64,000 bases of DNA from Betaproteobacteria bacterium (lineage in GTDB: Bacteria; Pseudomonadota; Gammaproteobacteria; Burkholderiales; SG8-41). The notes below the pieces were generated by a model. That model ran no database searches. It was not told the DNA's origin and worked only from the letters and a program-made list of their open reading frames with translations. Below, piece after piece: positions 32,345-42,763 of the stretch (the first letter of the stretch is position 1; every line of letters begins with the position of its first letter). A program made the translations under genes and the position numbers. Location of the stretch: positions 1 through 64,000 of the forward strand of contig JAQGNH010000229.1 of NCBI GenBank assembly GCA_028291945.1, written 5' to 3'.

Positions 32345-32823
32345 TATTTTTTGGCGGTGTCCCCCTCCGCCGCTTTACTGTACAGGAATTGACTGATCAG
32401 CTTCTCGAGCACCACCGCCGACTGCGTCAACTTAATCGCTTCTCCTGGACCGAGATTAACGCTATCACCGCCCGCATCGAGCCCAACATACTGTTCACCG
32501 AGAAGGCCCGACGTCAGAATCGAGGCGGTCGTATCTTTAGGAAATTTATAACGGTCGTCGATGCTCAGCTCTACGCGGGCGTTGTAACGAGCGTTGTCGA
32601 AGCCGATGCTCGCCACGCGTCCGACAACCACGCCCGCGCTCTTGACCGGTGCCCGCGCCTTGAGGCCGCCGATATTGTCAAAGTTCGCATAGAGGATATA
32701 GGTATGATTGCCCAGTCCGATGCTCGTCATGTTGCCCACTTTCATCGCGAGTATAAGCAGTGCCCCTAGGCCAGCGCAGACGAACAGGCCCACCCAGAGG
32801 TCGAGTGCCGAGCGTTCCATCAA
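32344..32823 (-). CDS. mlaD: outer membrane lipid asymmetry MCE-domain protein MlaD
   Basis: [24 protein letters not shown]...[29 protein letters not shown]. Confidence 0.95.
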   Translation of the reverse strand: MMERSALDLWVGLFVCAGLGALLILAMKVGNMTSIGLGNHTYILYANFDNIGGLKARAPVKSAGVVVGRVASIGFDNARYNARVELSIDDRYKFPKDTTASILTSGLLGEQYVGLDAGGDSVNLGPGEAIKLTQSAVVLEKLISQFLYSKAAEGDTAKK

Positions 32824-33617
32824 AACCCCCGAAACATGAATGAAGTAAGCAGAAAGTCGAGCCCCAATATGGCAAGCGACGATGTAACGACTGTGCGAGT
32901 CGTGGCCCCCGAGACGCCCTCCGCCGTCGGCGGCGCATCATACCCTTCGAAAAGCGAGATCCACGTTACCGCTACCCCGAAGACAAAGCTCTTGACGACG
33001 CCGTTGAGAATATCATTTCGAAAATCCACCGCGGCATTCATTTGCGACCAGAACGAACCCTCGTCGACCCCGATTAGCACTACGCCAACCAGATAACCAC
33101 CGAATATACCCATCGCGCTGAACAGGGCCGCCAGTAAAGGCATCGAGATCACGCCTGCCCAGAAGCGCGGCGCTACGACCCGTGATATAGGATCGACCGC
33201 CATCATCTCCATCGCGGCGAGCTGCTCGGTCGCTTTCATGAGCCCAATCTCCGCAGTCATCGCGGAGCCTGCACGACTTGCGAAAAGTAAACCAGATACG
33301 ACCGGACCCAGCTCCCGTACGAGCGAGAGCGCGACCAGAACGCCCAGCGCTGACTCCGAGCCATAGGTTTGCAGCGTATGGTAGCCCTGAAGGCCCAATA
33401 CCATACCGACGAACAGACCCGACACGAGCACGATGATAAGTGACAGCACGCCCGTGAAGTAGAGCTCTCGGATCAGAAGGCGCAGCCGACGAAAGCTCGC
33501 GCCCGAGCCGGCAATCGTGAGTGCTAAAAAGCGGCTTGCATAGCCGAAGCGCCGCACGGCATCGACCGTGTGGTGACCTATGCTGCGTATGTTGACGATC
33601 GCCGAACGGCCAAACAT
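32820..33617 (-). CDS. mlaE: lipid asymmetry ABC transporter permease MlaE
   Basis: [67 protein letters not shown]. Confidence 0.96.
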   Translation of the reverse strand: MFGRSAIVNIRSIGHHTVDAVRRFGYASRFLALTIAGSGASFRRLRLLIRELYFTGVLSLIIVLVSGLFVGMVLGLQGYHTLQTYGSESALGVLVALSLVRELGPVVSGLLFASRAGSAMTAEIGLMKATEQLAAMEMMAVDPISRVVAPRFWAGVISMPLLAALFSAMGIFGGYLVGVVLIGVDEGSFWSQMNAAVDFRNDILNGVVKSFVFGVAVTWISLFEGYDAPPTAEGVSGATTRTVVTSSLAILGLDFLLTSFMFRGF

Positions 33618-33630
33618 GTGGCGCTAAGTC

Positions 33631-34449
33631 TCAATGGAGAATTTTCAGATCTTCGGCGAAGGGGCGACTCGGGTACTGGAAAGGCACCGGACCGTCGGCC
33701 TCACCGTACACGAACTGTCGAACGAGTGGGTCGGTCGAAGCGCGCATCTCCTCCGGGGTCCCTTCCGCAACGATGCGTCCGTCGGAGAGGTAATAAACGT
33801 AGTCGACCAGCTCGAGAGCCTCCTGCACGTCGTGCGTGACCACGATAGACGTCGCGCCGAGAGCGTCGTTAAGACGCCTTATCAGATTACTGATTACGCC
33901 CAGCGAAATCGGATCAAGACCCGTAAAGGGCTCGTCGTACATGATCAGCATGGGATCGAGCGCAATCGCGCGTGCAAGTGCCACGCGTCTCGCCATGCCG
34001 CCGGAAAGCTCGGACGGCATGAGACGGTGCGCGCCGCGCAGTCCTACAGCATGCAGCTTCATCATTACGAGGTCACGTATCATGCGTTCCGGGAGGTCAG
34101 TGTGCTCACGCATCTGGAACGCGACGTTGTCGAACACGGAAAGATCCGTAAACAGCGCGCCGAACTGGAAGAGCATGCCCATTCGCCGGCGCAATTCATA
34201 TACGCCGTGTTTATCGAGTCCTTGCACTACTTGCCCCGCCACCCTCACTTCCCCGCTTACCGGCGTTACCACGCCGCCGATCAGGCGCAACAGGGTCGTC
34301 TTGCCAGAGCCGCTTACGCCCATGATGGCGACGACTTTCCCACGTGGAATCACCATGTTGATCCCGGTCAGGATCGGACGGCGGTCGTAGGCGAAGCTGA
34401 CGTTCGAGATTGCGATGAGGTGCGCTTGAGCCACCAGGTGGGGCGCCAA
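33631..34449 (-). CDS. mlaF: lipid asymmetry ABC transporter ATP-binding protein MlaF
   Basis: [46 protein letters not shown]; first gene of the mlaFEDCB run. Confidence 0.95.
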   Translation of the reverse strand: MAPHLVAQAHLIAISNVSFAYDRRPILTGINMVIPRGKVVAIMGVSGSGKTTLLRLIGGVVTPVSGEVRVAGQVVQGLDKHGVYELRRRMGMLFQFGALFTDLSVFDNVAFQMREHTDLPERMIRDLVMMKLHAVGLRGAHRLMPSELSGGMARRVALARAIALDPMLIMYDEPFTGLDPISLGVISNLIRRLNDALGATSIVVTHDVQEALELVDYVYYLSDGRIVAEGTPEEMRASTDPLVRQFVYGEADGPVPFQYPSRPFAEDLKILH

Positions 34450-34559
34450 AAAGTGCGAATTCTAAACCACTTCACTGTGCGCAACCAGCCGCGGGCGCAC
34501 TCCGGAACGACGTTCGGGCCCGGCGCTATGCGATCGGCATATGTCGCACCCGTGCATTC

Positions 34560-35447
34560 ATGAGGATCTTCGTTACGGGCGGGAGCTCGTGTTTCGCACA
34601 GGTGCTATTGCCGATGCTTTGTGCTCACGCCGGCGTGGAGGGTGTCACCGCAGCGGACGTGCGCGCGCCTCGAGTCAGCCACCCCAAGCTCAATGTTATC
34701 GGCCCGGACGTCCGCGTGCCCACGCTGCCGGCAGTCCTCCACGGTCACGATGCCCTTGTACATCTCGCGGGCACGATGTTCCCGACACGCATGAGCGCGA
34801 GCGACATGTTCGACGTAAACGTACGTGCGGTGCAAAAGCTTTTTCACGCAGCCCGAGCCACGACGATCACACGCTTCGTGCACGTATCGAGCGCCGTTGT
34901 CTATGGCCCGAGCATACATGCGAACGAGGAGGCGCGGCTCAATCCATTGCCCGGCTTCCTGTACGCGCAACATCAAGCGCAGCTAGAGCACCTGCTCGCG
35001 ATCGAAATGCCGGAATGCGTGCGCCTGCGGCCACACGTCATCGTGGGGCCACACGCCCATCCGATGGTAAAGCGCCTGCTCAGTCAACCGTTCTACTTGC
35101 GACTGAATGAGCCGGAGCCACTTTTCCAGTGCATACACGAGGACGATCTCGGCCTGGCCGTAATTCTATCGCTGGAGAGCGATGCTCGTGGCGCCTACAA
35201 CCTTGCGGCGGAGGAGAGCTTTAGCCTTCGCGAAGCCCTCAGCACACGCGCTTGGCTGACAGCCGGATTGCGCCCCTCTCTCGTGGCCTCGGCATCGCGC
35301 ATGGCTGGTCGCGTTCTGCGTTGGGGCGCGGACCCCGGCATCGTCGAGGCGATGTCTCATCCGCTGCTAATCAACTGCCGTCGCGCGATCGCCGAGCTCG
35401 GCTGGCGCAGCCATTACACGGCCAAGGCCGCTCTCGCGACAACCTGA
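34560..35447 (+). CDS. NAD-dependent epimerase/dehydratase family protein
   Basis: MRIFVTGGSSCFAQVLLPML...VSSAVVYGPS; SDR-type nucleotide-binding region. Confidence 0.85.
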   Translation: MRIFVTGGSSCFAQVLLPMLCAHAGVEGVTAADVRAPRVSHPKLNVIGPDVRVPTLPAVLHGHDALVHLAGTMFPTRMSASDMFDVNVRAVQKLFHAARATTITRFVHVSSAVVYGPSIHANEEARLNPLPGFLYAQHQAQLEHLLAIEMPECVRLRPHVIVGPHAHPMVKRLLSQPFYLRLNEPEPLFQCIHEDDLGLAVILSLESDARGAYNLAAEESFSLREALSTRAWLTAGLRPSLVASASRMAGRVLRWGADPGIVEAMSHPLLINCRRAIAELGWRSHYTAKAALATT

Positions 35448-35484
35448 GGGCCCCTGCGCCTTAGTCCCATTTACCTGCTGAACC

Positions 35485-36252
35485 ATGTTCGGTAACGTTA
35501 ATGGGATGACTGATCCGAGTGAACCGAGTGCAACAGCGCTGTCGTTTCAATGCGTGAGTAAGGGGTTCGGTGACACGCCCGTTCTCGACGCCGTAACGTT
35601 CAATGTCGATCGGGGGCAGCTGTTCGGCCTTGTCGGAGGCAACGGCGCAGGCAAAACCACACTGATCAAATGTCTGCTCGACTTTTGCCGGCCTACGGCC
35701 GGTGAGATTCAGATATTCGGCGATTCAAACCGTTCCACCCACTCCCGTACCGGCGTCGCCTTCCTGCCTGAGCGTTTCAGCCCGCCTTATTATGTGACGG
35801 GGCGGGACTTCCTGCGATACATGTCGGAGCTTCATCGTAAACCATACGACGAAGAGCTCGCGAAGCGGACCTTCGAGGACCTCGATCTCGACGCCTCGGC
35901 ACTCACGAGGTCCGCTCGTACGTACTCTAAGGGCATGACACAGAAACTGGGACTTGCCGCGTGCGTTTTGTCCGGCAAACCCTTACAGATTCTAGATGAG
36001 CCCACGAGCGGCCTCGACCCCAAAGCGCGTGCGCTGCTCAAACGGCGCTTGCGAAGCTTGCGCGAGGCAGGCGCAACCGTGTTCTTCACGACTCATACGC
36101 TCGCAGACGTGGAAGAGATCTGCGACCGTATGGCGGTATTGCACCGGGGCCGTCTGCGGTTCGTTGGCACCCCCGTCGCCCTGCGAACGAGCTACGGCGG
36201 CGATCTGGAGCATGCGTATCTAGCATGCGTTGATGAGGCGATCGCCGCATGA
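35485..36252 (+). CDS. ABC transporter ATP-binding protein, coupled to the filament cluster
   Basis: LVGGNGAGKTTLIKCLLDF, YSKGMTQKLGLAACVLSGKPLQILDEPTSGLDP, FFTTHTLADVEE; stop overlaps next ATG (ATGA). Confidence 0.92.
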   Translation: MFGNVNGMTDPSEPSATALSFQCVSKGFGDTPVLDAVTFNVDRGQLFGLVGGNGAGKTTLIKCLLDFCRPTAGEIQIFGDSNRSTHSRTGVAFLPERFSPPYYVTGRDFLRYMSELHRKPYDEELAKRTFEDLDLDASALTRSARTYSKGMTQKLGLAACVLSGKPLQILDEPTSGLDPKARALLKRRLRSLREAGATVFFTTHTLADVEEICDRMAVLHRGRLRFVGTPVALRTSYGGDLEHAYLACVDEAIAA

Positions 36253-37763
36253 AGGTAGTTGTGGATCGCCCGCTATCTGGCACAATAGGTCCGACTCCAG
36301 GGGATTGGGGACCGGGCGTGACCTATCAAAACAAGCCGGACCTGCTGATCGTGGATGATGATCCGCTCATCACGGACACGCTTGATTTCGTGCTGAGCCG
36401 CGATTTCAGTGTCTACGTCGCCGAGTCGCGCGGCCAAGTCAAAAGCCTTCTTCGCCAGCTCGACGCACCGCCACAGCTCGCCCTCATCGATCTCGGGCTG
36501 CCACCTACACCCCACCGCCCCGACGAAGGATTTCGGCTGGTCACCGAGCTGATTGCGTACTCGCCGGGCATGAAGATCGTGGTGCTGTCTGGACAAAGCG
36601 AGGAAACAAACGCCCGGCACGCGCGCACGCTCGGCGCGGTCGAGTTCGTGCACAAACCCTGTGAACCCGACGCGCTGAGACAGCTGCTGAAGCACGCGCT
36701 GCAGTTGAACGATACCGAAGTCCTCGCAGCGTCCAAAGGGGGACTGCTTGGCAATAACGCCCTCGTCCACAAGTTGCGGCAGCAGATCAACCAGTTCGCG
36801 AACGCGCCATTTCCCGTGCTCATCGAAGGGGAGTCCGGCAGCGGCAAGGAGCTGGTCGCGCATGCGCTGCATTCGAAGAGCCACCGATCAACACGACCCT
36901 TTCTCGCGTTGAATTGCGCCGCCATCTCGCCTGCGCTGGTCGAGCCGACACTTTTTGGCTATGCGAAAGGCGCGTTCACCGGCGCGACAAGCTCCCGGCC
37001 CGGGTACTTCGAAGACGCGCATGCCTCAACTTTGTTTCTCGATGAAATCGGCGAGCTGCCACTGGAGTTGCAAGCCAAGTTGCTGCGCGTGCTGGAAAAT
37101 GGCGAATTCCAGCGTGTCGGTGAAACGCAGAGTCGCGTATCGAGCGCCCGGGTTATCGCGGCCACCAATCGCGACATGCGCCAGGAAATACGCAGTGGGC
37201 GTTTTCGCGCGGATCTTTACCACCGCCTATCGGTTTTTACTTTAAACGTGCCGCCGCTGCGCGAGCTCGGCGACGATAAGGCGCTGCTGCTCGATCACTT
37301 CCGCGAGTTCTATGCGCGACAGGCTGGAATTCGAGCCTTTGAACTGGATTCGCGCGCGATGGCGCTGTGGCTGAACTACGGGTTTCCAGGAAACGTTCGT
37401 GAGCTCAGGAACATCGTCATCCGGCTCACCACGAAGTGCCCCGGCCAGTCAGTAACCAGCGAGCAACTGCAAGCAGAGCTGGACATGGAGGCCTCGGATC
37501 TGGATACGGCGCTCTTACCGATCGAGGATTTCAGCGGTGTGCTCGATACGGCCAAGCGGCAGTTGCAGATGCAGAAGGTGTTTAATCTGGATCACACCCT
37601 CGAGCAATGGGAACGCGGGTATGTCGAGGCGGCGCTCGCAATAACCCAAGGGAATCTTACTCGCGCCGCCAAGCTCCTTGGGATCCATCGAACGACGCTC
37701 TACAGCCGCATGCAGAATTATGTCGACGTGGGGCAGCCGATCAAATCGTCGCTCTCGAGATGA
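36249..37763 (+). CDS. sigma-54-dependent response regulator (receiver-AAA-Fis)
   Basis: LLIVDDDPLITDTL, LALIDLGLPP, FVHKP; GESGSGKE, GAFTGA, C-terminal LTRAAKLLGIHRTTLYSRM. Confidence 0.93.
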   Translation: MKVVVDRPLSGTIGPTPGDWGPGVTYQNKPDLLIVDDDPLITDTLDFVLSRDFSVYVAESRGQVKSLLRQLDAPPQLALIDLGLPPTPHRPDEGFRLVTELIAYSPGMKIVVLSGQSEETNARHARTLGAVEFVHKPCEPDALRQLLKHALQLNDTEVLAASKGGLLGNNALVHKLRQQINQFANAPFPVLIEGESGSGKELVAHALHSKSHRSTRPFLALNCAAISPALVEPTLFGYAKGAFTGATSSRPGYFEDAHASTLFLDEIGELPLELQAKLLRVLENGEFQRVGETQSRVSSARVIAATNRDMRQEIRSGRFRADLYHRLSVFTLNVPPLRELGDDKALLLDHFREFYARQAGIRAFELDSRAMALWLNYGFPGNVRELRNIVIRLTTKCPGQSVTSEQLQAELDMEASDLDTALLPIEDFSGVLDTAKRQLQMQKVFNLDHTLEQWERGYVEAALAITQGNLTRAAKLLGIHRTTLYSRMQNYVDVGQPIKSSLSR

Positions 37764-37804
37764 AGGAGTAATGCGCTGACAGCAAATCGCTGACGCGCGA
37801 AACC

Positions 37805-39310
37805 ATGTATTACGAACATTTCGGACTGACTCAGGCGCCATTCAAGATCACGCCCAACACGGACTTCTTCTTCACTGGAGGGAACCGCGGGCCGGTGCTG
37901 GAAGCGCTGATCTATGCGATCACTCACGGTGAAGGCATCGTGAAAGTGAGCGGCGAAGTTGGTAGTGGCAAAACGATGTTGTGCAACATGCTGCAGAACC
38001 GTCTTGCGGACAACGTCGAGAGTGTGTACCTGGCCAATCCCAGTGTCGCCCCCGAGGAGGTCCTGCACGCGATCGCGTTCGAGTTGCAGCTGGGCGTCGA
38101 CCGTGCAGCGGATCGACTCGAGGTCATGCATGCCCTCCAAGACTATCTTGTGCAGCAGCACGCCGAAGGCAAGCGCGTCGTGGTGTTCATCGAGGAATCG
38201 CAAAGTATGCCGCTCGGCACCCTCGAGGAAATCAGGCTGCTGTCCAACCTCGAAACGCGTACTGACAAACTTTTGCAAATCGTATTATTTGGACAGCCGG
38301 AGCTCGACGAGATGCTCCGCCGGCCGGACATTCGCCAGCTGCGCGATCGCATTGCCCACAGTTTTCGCCTCGAGCCGCTCACTTGTGCAGAGGTCCGAGA
38401 GTACCTCACGTTCCGCATGAGGGCGGCGGGGTATCGGGGCCCGGAAATCTTTTCAACCCACGTCGTAAAACAGATCGCCGATGCTTCCAACGGTCTCACG
38501 CGCCGCGTCAACCTGATTGCCGATAAGGCTCTGCTGGCCGCTTTTTCCGAGAACACGCACACTATTCAGCCGAAGCACGTTCAGGCGGCTTTGCGCGACA
38601 GCGAGTTCAGCCCCCCCGTGCGTCGCTGGAAAATACCCATGCCGCACGCTTGGGTTGCGGTCGCATTGATGTTCGGGACGGTGCTCGGGGCGGTTCTGTT
38701 CGCAGCCTTCGGGACACGCTTCGACAATCACGGCGCTTCGCCCATCGCAGCTTTGACTGGGTCAGTCCTACCCGCCGAGCGAGCTGTGCTGCCCGGGGTC
38801 CCGCCAATGACAGCAGGCGAAAGGCAGGCTCCCGCAAACGCTCACGTCAGCCCTGACGTAGTTAGTGGGCCCTTACTTCTAAGCCCTCGGCGCGGCTCGC
38901 AGGCGCGCGAGGCGTCCGCTGCTAACCCGTCGGAAACCTTACATACACGAGGCGACGCCCATCCCGGCAACGACGTAATCGGTCGACGCCTCAACGCGAC
39001 GAAACGCTGGCTCGGCGGACGCTCAGAGGATCGATACAGCATTCAGTTGCTGGTGGCCAACAGCGAGGAACAGCTGAGAAATCACCTGAAGGATTTGCCA
39101 AAATTCATTGAAATTAATGATATTTATATGTACCGTGGTTTAGGCCAAGGGGGGGCTCGTCTCAATGTTTTATGGGGCTCATACGACACCCGCACCGCGG
39201 CCTTGGAGTCGTTAGACGAACTGCCGCCATCGCTGCGCGCGAATAGACCTTACGTGCGCACCGTAGAGAGCGTCCGCGCTGAGATGGAGAGGAACAGCGC
39301 CTCGAGATGA
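37805..39310 (+). CDS. ExeA/MshM-like AAA ATPase with TM and SPOR-like C-terminus
   Basis: MYYEHFGLTQAPFKITPNTDFFF, GEVGSGKTMLC; TM at AWVAVALMFGTVLGAVLFAAFG; C-terminal RYSIQLLVANSEEQLRNHLKDLP... Confidence 0.88.
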   Translation: MYYEHFGLTQAPFKITPNTDFFFTGGNRGPVLEALIYAITHGEGIVKVSGEVGSGKTMLCNMLQNRLADNVESVYLANPSVAPEEVLHAIAFELQLGVDRAADRLEVMHALQDYLVQQHAEGKRVVVFIEESQSMPLGTLEEIRLLSNLETRTDKLLQIVLFGQPELDEMLRRPDIRQLRDRIAHSFRLEPLTCAEVREYLTFRMRAAGYRGPEIFSTHVVKQIADASNGLTRRVNLIADKALLAAFSENTHTIQPKHVQAALRDSEFSPPVRRWKIPMPHAWVAVALMFGTVLGAVLFAAFGTRFDNHGASPIAALTGSVLPAERAVLPGVPPMTAGERQAPANAHVSPDVVSGPLLLSPRRGSQAREASAANPSETLHTRGDAHPGNDVIGRRLNATKRWLGGRSEDRYSIQLLVANSEEQLRNHLKDLPKFIEINDIYMYRGLGQGGARLNVLWGSYDTRTAALESLDELPPSLRANRPYVRTVESVRAEMERNSASR

Positions 39311-39360
39311 CCCGTTGAGCGGGCCCCTCGAGGCACTTTAAGCTCGACCAAGGGGAAAAG

Positions 39361-41238
39361 ATGCGATCCAGACTCGCCAGCAGCACGCGCCGCGAGGCGT
39401 CATACGCGATCAAGCCGGCTGGCTTAACTCATCTGCGCGTCGCCGTTCTGGTAGCGCTCCTAACTGGCGGATGTTCCCAAGTACGTCCTTACGTCCCCCC
39501 TTCGGAAGGGCACATCGCAGCGAAGGCTAAGCCGGAGGTTGAGCAGCGAATACCGGCCCCGGCGCGCGTCAGCAGTTTCGTTCCGCCACCGCAGCCGACA
39601 ATCAAGCCTCAGACCTATAGCGTGGTCGTCAACGAAGTGCCCGTCAAAGAGCTCCTGAACGCGCTGGCTCGGGATACGCGCCAGAACATAGACATTCATC
39701 CAGGTTTGCAGGGCCTCGTGAGTCTGAATGCGATCGACGAAACGCTGCCTGCCATCCTGGAGCGCATCGCGCGCCAGGTCAACATCCGCTTCCGGCAAGA
39801 AGGCAACACGATCGTCGTCGCGCCGGACACGCCGTACATGAAGTCGTATCGCGTCAATTACGTGAACGTCACACGCAACATCAGCTCGACGCTGAACGTA
39901 TCTGGAGAAGTCGGCAGCGGCGCCGTTGTTGGGGGCGCAGGTGGTGCCGGAGGGGGCGGTGTAGGCACGGGGGGCTCTCGTACCACTGTCACGAGCACGA
40001 CCAGCAACGATTTCTGGGAACAACTGCGTGACAACATCCGAGCGATACTGATTTCAACCGCCCGCGTCGCCGCAACAGCCGAAGACAAAGCGGCTCGTGC
40101 TGAAGAAGAAAAAGCCGCAAGGGAAGAAGCGCTCCGGCGCGCTGACGCGGTGTCGCGCGCCGGTCCCGGTGCCGCTGATCTCCTCAGGAGCGCCTTTCCG
40201 CAAAGCCTGCGGCCCGCAGCTTCCCTGCAGCAGACGGACACCGGCACAGACGTCATCATCAATCCCATCAGCGGCACGGTCAGCGTGCTAGGCACCGAGC
40301 GCCAGCAGCAGCTGATACAGCAGCACCTGGACAACATCACCAGTTCCGTTCAGCGCCAGGTTTTGATCGAAGCGACTATCGTGGAAGTAGTCCTGTCCGA
40401 CGCTTACCAGGGCGGGGTCAACTGGAGCCGGCTTGCGGTCAGCGGGGGCATCGCTATCACACAGACACTCCTGGGCGGCTTCGCTGGAGCAGCTAGCGCA
40501 GCCGGCGCAGCTGCCGGGAACTCCCTGACCGTGGGCTATCAGAATCCTCGATCGGACGTGGGGAACATCAGCGCTACCATTCAGCTATTGCAGGAGTTCG
40601 GCAATACGCGCGTGCTGTCGAGTCCGAAGGTCATGGCCATCAACAATCAGACCGCCTTGCTTAAAGTCGTCGACAACATCGTATATTTCGAAGTGCAGGC
40701 GCAGCAGGGATTGATCACCTCCAGCGGCACGCAAACGCCGCCCACTTTTACAAGCACGCCTCGGACAGTTGCAGTCGGGGTCGTGATGGGTGTGACGCCC
40801 CAGATCAACGAGGACGGCCGAGTGACGCTGACCGTGCGCCCGACGATATCGCGCCTGCTGCGTTTCACGAACGATCCGAACCCCAGCCTGTGCAACGAGG
40901 CGCGCACGAATTGCGTTGCCAACCCGGTTCCGGAGGTTCAAGTCAGGGAAATGGAGTCGGTCCTTCAGATCGCAACCGGCCAAACCGTGATTCTTGGCGG
41001 TCTCATGCAGGATGAAGCGAGCTTCAACCGCGAGCAGATTCCGATCGTGGGGAACGTCAAGGACGTAGGAGAGCTTTTCCGGTTTCGCAACGAACGGGTG
41101 CGTAAGACAGAGCTCGTTATTTTCCTGCGGCCTATCGTAATCACCAACCCTAGCCTCGACAGCGATGAGCTGAAGTTCTTCCAGCGTTTTCTGCCGCAGG
41201 TGGGCGGTGCGGCTACACGTACGGGGACGGCACCATGA
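39361..41238 (+). CDS. type IV filament secretin (MshL/PilQ/GspD-like)
   Basis: VKELLNALARDTRQNIDIHPGLQGLVSLNAIDETLPAILERIARQ...VLIEATIVEVVLSD...GQTVILGGLMQDE. Confidence 0.92.
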   Translation: MRSRLASSTRREASYAIKPAGLTHLRVAVLVALLTGGCSQVRPYVPPSEGHIAAKAKPEVEQRIPAPARVSSFVPPPQPTIKPQTYSVVVNEVPVKELLNALARDTRQNIDIHPGLQGLVSLNAIDETLPAILERIARQVNIRFRQEGNTIVVAPDTPYMKSYRVNYVNVTRNISSTLNVSGEVGSGAVVGGAGGAGGGGVGTGGSRTTVTSTTSNDFWEQLRDNIRAILISTARVAATAEDKAARAEEEKAAREEALRRADAVSRAGPGAADLLRSAFPQSLRPAASLQQTDTGTDVIINPISGTVSVLGTERQQQLIQQHLDNITSSVQRQVLIEATIVEVVLSDAYQGGVNWSRLAVSGGIAITQTLLGGFAGAASAAGAAAGNSLTVGYQNPRSDVGNISATIQLLQEFGNTRVLSSPKVMAINNQTALLKVVDNIVYFEVQAQQGLITSSGTQTPPTFTSTPRTVAVGVVMGVTPQINEDGRVTLTVRPTISRLLRFTNDPNPSLCNEARTNCVANPVPEVQVREMESVLQIATGQTVILGGLMQDEASFNREQIPIVGNVKDVGELFRFRNERVRKTELVIFLRPIVITNPSLDSDELKFFQRFLPQVGGAATRTGTAP

Positions 41239-42749
41239 GCTTGCTGATCAAGGCGCTCGAACAAGCCGCGAAGGACAGGGATATCGCCAAAGGCGATCGC
41301 GCCTCGCCGTCCGCGACAGCTTCGTCAAGTGCCTCGCTAGAGCCCACGCTCGAGCCGCCACCACCCCCGCGAGGCGCACGTCCGCCTGAGGCGATGCCGC
41401 TTGCAAAACCGTCCGTCGAGACCGCGCCGCCTGCTGCTCGTGGGACAGCATCGCTCACGCTTGACGCGCCCGCAGCACCGCGCCGTACGACGCCCACTTC
41501 TGTCGCGCTCTCGCACATCGATGCCGAACAGCAACGTGCCCGTGCCGCAGCAGTAATGCAAGCCTCAGCACCATCCAGTCACGTCGTACTCACGTATTTG
41601 CGCGGCAATCCGGTCATCATGTTCGGCACGCTCGCCGGTCTCTTCGGAATCGGTTTCGGCATTTATGTGTACCTGCAGATTGCCCAGCCGGGACTATTCG
41701 TCCGCAACGAGGCGACAGGTGCGCAGCAAAGCAGCGGTCAATCGGTTTCAGCGCCGACGGGGCCCCAAGCGGCCCCCGCGACTGACGTGGCCATGTCCAC
41801 CGGAATACCAGCTGCTTCTGTTCCAGCCATGAGTCGAGTGGATGCGACTGCCAACCCGGTATCGGGGGCGGGCGCTATGTTGCCCGCCTCACCGGTGACA
41901 GGCCGCGTCGGCGCTGCATCGGCTGCGACAAGCAACCCTGCCCCAATCTCGACAGCGTCGATAATTGCCAGTGCAGATCCAGTGGCGGCGCACGGCTCTT
42001 CGGTCACGCGCGAACCGCCAGGCGCACGTGAAGACAATACACGACGCGAACCTGGCAGCTCCCCTATGAGATCGGAAGGTGCAAAGGGCGCTAAGGGACC
42101 TACGTTCGGACCGGCCGAGACAACGTCGAGCCGACGCGAACCGATCGCGGTGAATCCAACTACCACGCAGCCGCGGCTCAATCCTGCGCTTGCTCAGGCA
42201 TATACAGCGCTGCAAACGGGCAACATCGATGACGCACGCACGCTCTACACCAAGCTCAGCCAAAGCGAGCCCCTCAACGTCGATGCATTACTGGGTTTGG
42301 CGTACATCGCGGCGCAGCAGAACCGCAGCGAAGACGCGATGGCGCTATATCTGCGTATCCTGCAGATCAATCCCCGCCACGCAGCAGCACAGGCGGCCCT
42401 CATCGGATTGATGGGCAGGGCAGATCCTGTGGCATCCGAGACACGCCTGAAGCAGTTGATCGCGCGCGAGCCGTCCGCTTTCCTTCATTTTGTACTGGGC
42501 AACCTTTATGCAGACCAGTCGCTGTGGGCACAGGCACAGCAGGCGTACTTCCAGGCGCATACCCTCGAGCCTAACAATCCGGACTATGCGTATAACCTCG
42601 CGATCGGACTCGATCACCTGCGCCAGAACAAGCTTGCGCTGGGCTTTTATACCCGCGCAGAGCAACTCGCCACGTCGTCGACCCGGGCGAACTTCGATGT
42701 AGCGCACGCCCGCGAGCGCATAAACGTCCTCTCATCCCAGTCGGACTAG
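41235..42749 (+). CDS. tetratricopeptide repeat protein (MshN-like)
   Basis: MSLLIKALEQAAKDRD; TM; C-terminal TPR units. Confidence 0.82.
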   Translation: MSLLIKALEQAAKDRDIAKGDRASPSATASSSASLEPTLEPPPPPRGARPPEAMPLAKPSVETAPPAARGTASLTLDAPAAPRRTTPTSVALSHIDAEQQRARAAAVMQASAPSSHVVLTYLRGNPVIMFGTLAGLFGIGFGIYVYLQIAQPGLFVRNEATGAQQSSGQSVSAPTGPQAAPATDVAMSTGIPAASVPAMSRVDATANPVSGAGAMLPASPVTGRVGAASAATSNPAPISTASIIASADPVAAHGSSVTREPPGAREDNTRREPGSSPMRSEGAKGAKGPTFGPAETTSSRREPIAVNPTTTQPRLNPALAQAYTALQTGNIDDARTLYTKLSQSEPLNVDALLGLAYIAAQQNRSEDAMALYLRILQINPRHAAAQAALIGLMGRADPVASETRLKQLIAREPSAFLHFVLGNLYADQSLWAQAQQAYFQAHTLEPNNPDYAYNLAIGLDHLRQNKLALGFYTRAEQLATSSTRANFDVAHARERINVLSSQSD

Positions 42750-42763
42750 CGAGCGGGCATCCT

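Noticed and set aside
36279-36296. CTGGCACAATAGGTCCG as a sigma-54 site before the regulator
   Set aside because: Lacks the -12 GC at the right spacing and lies inside the coupled reading frame.
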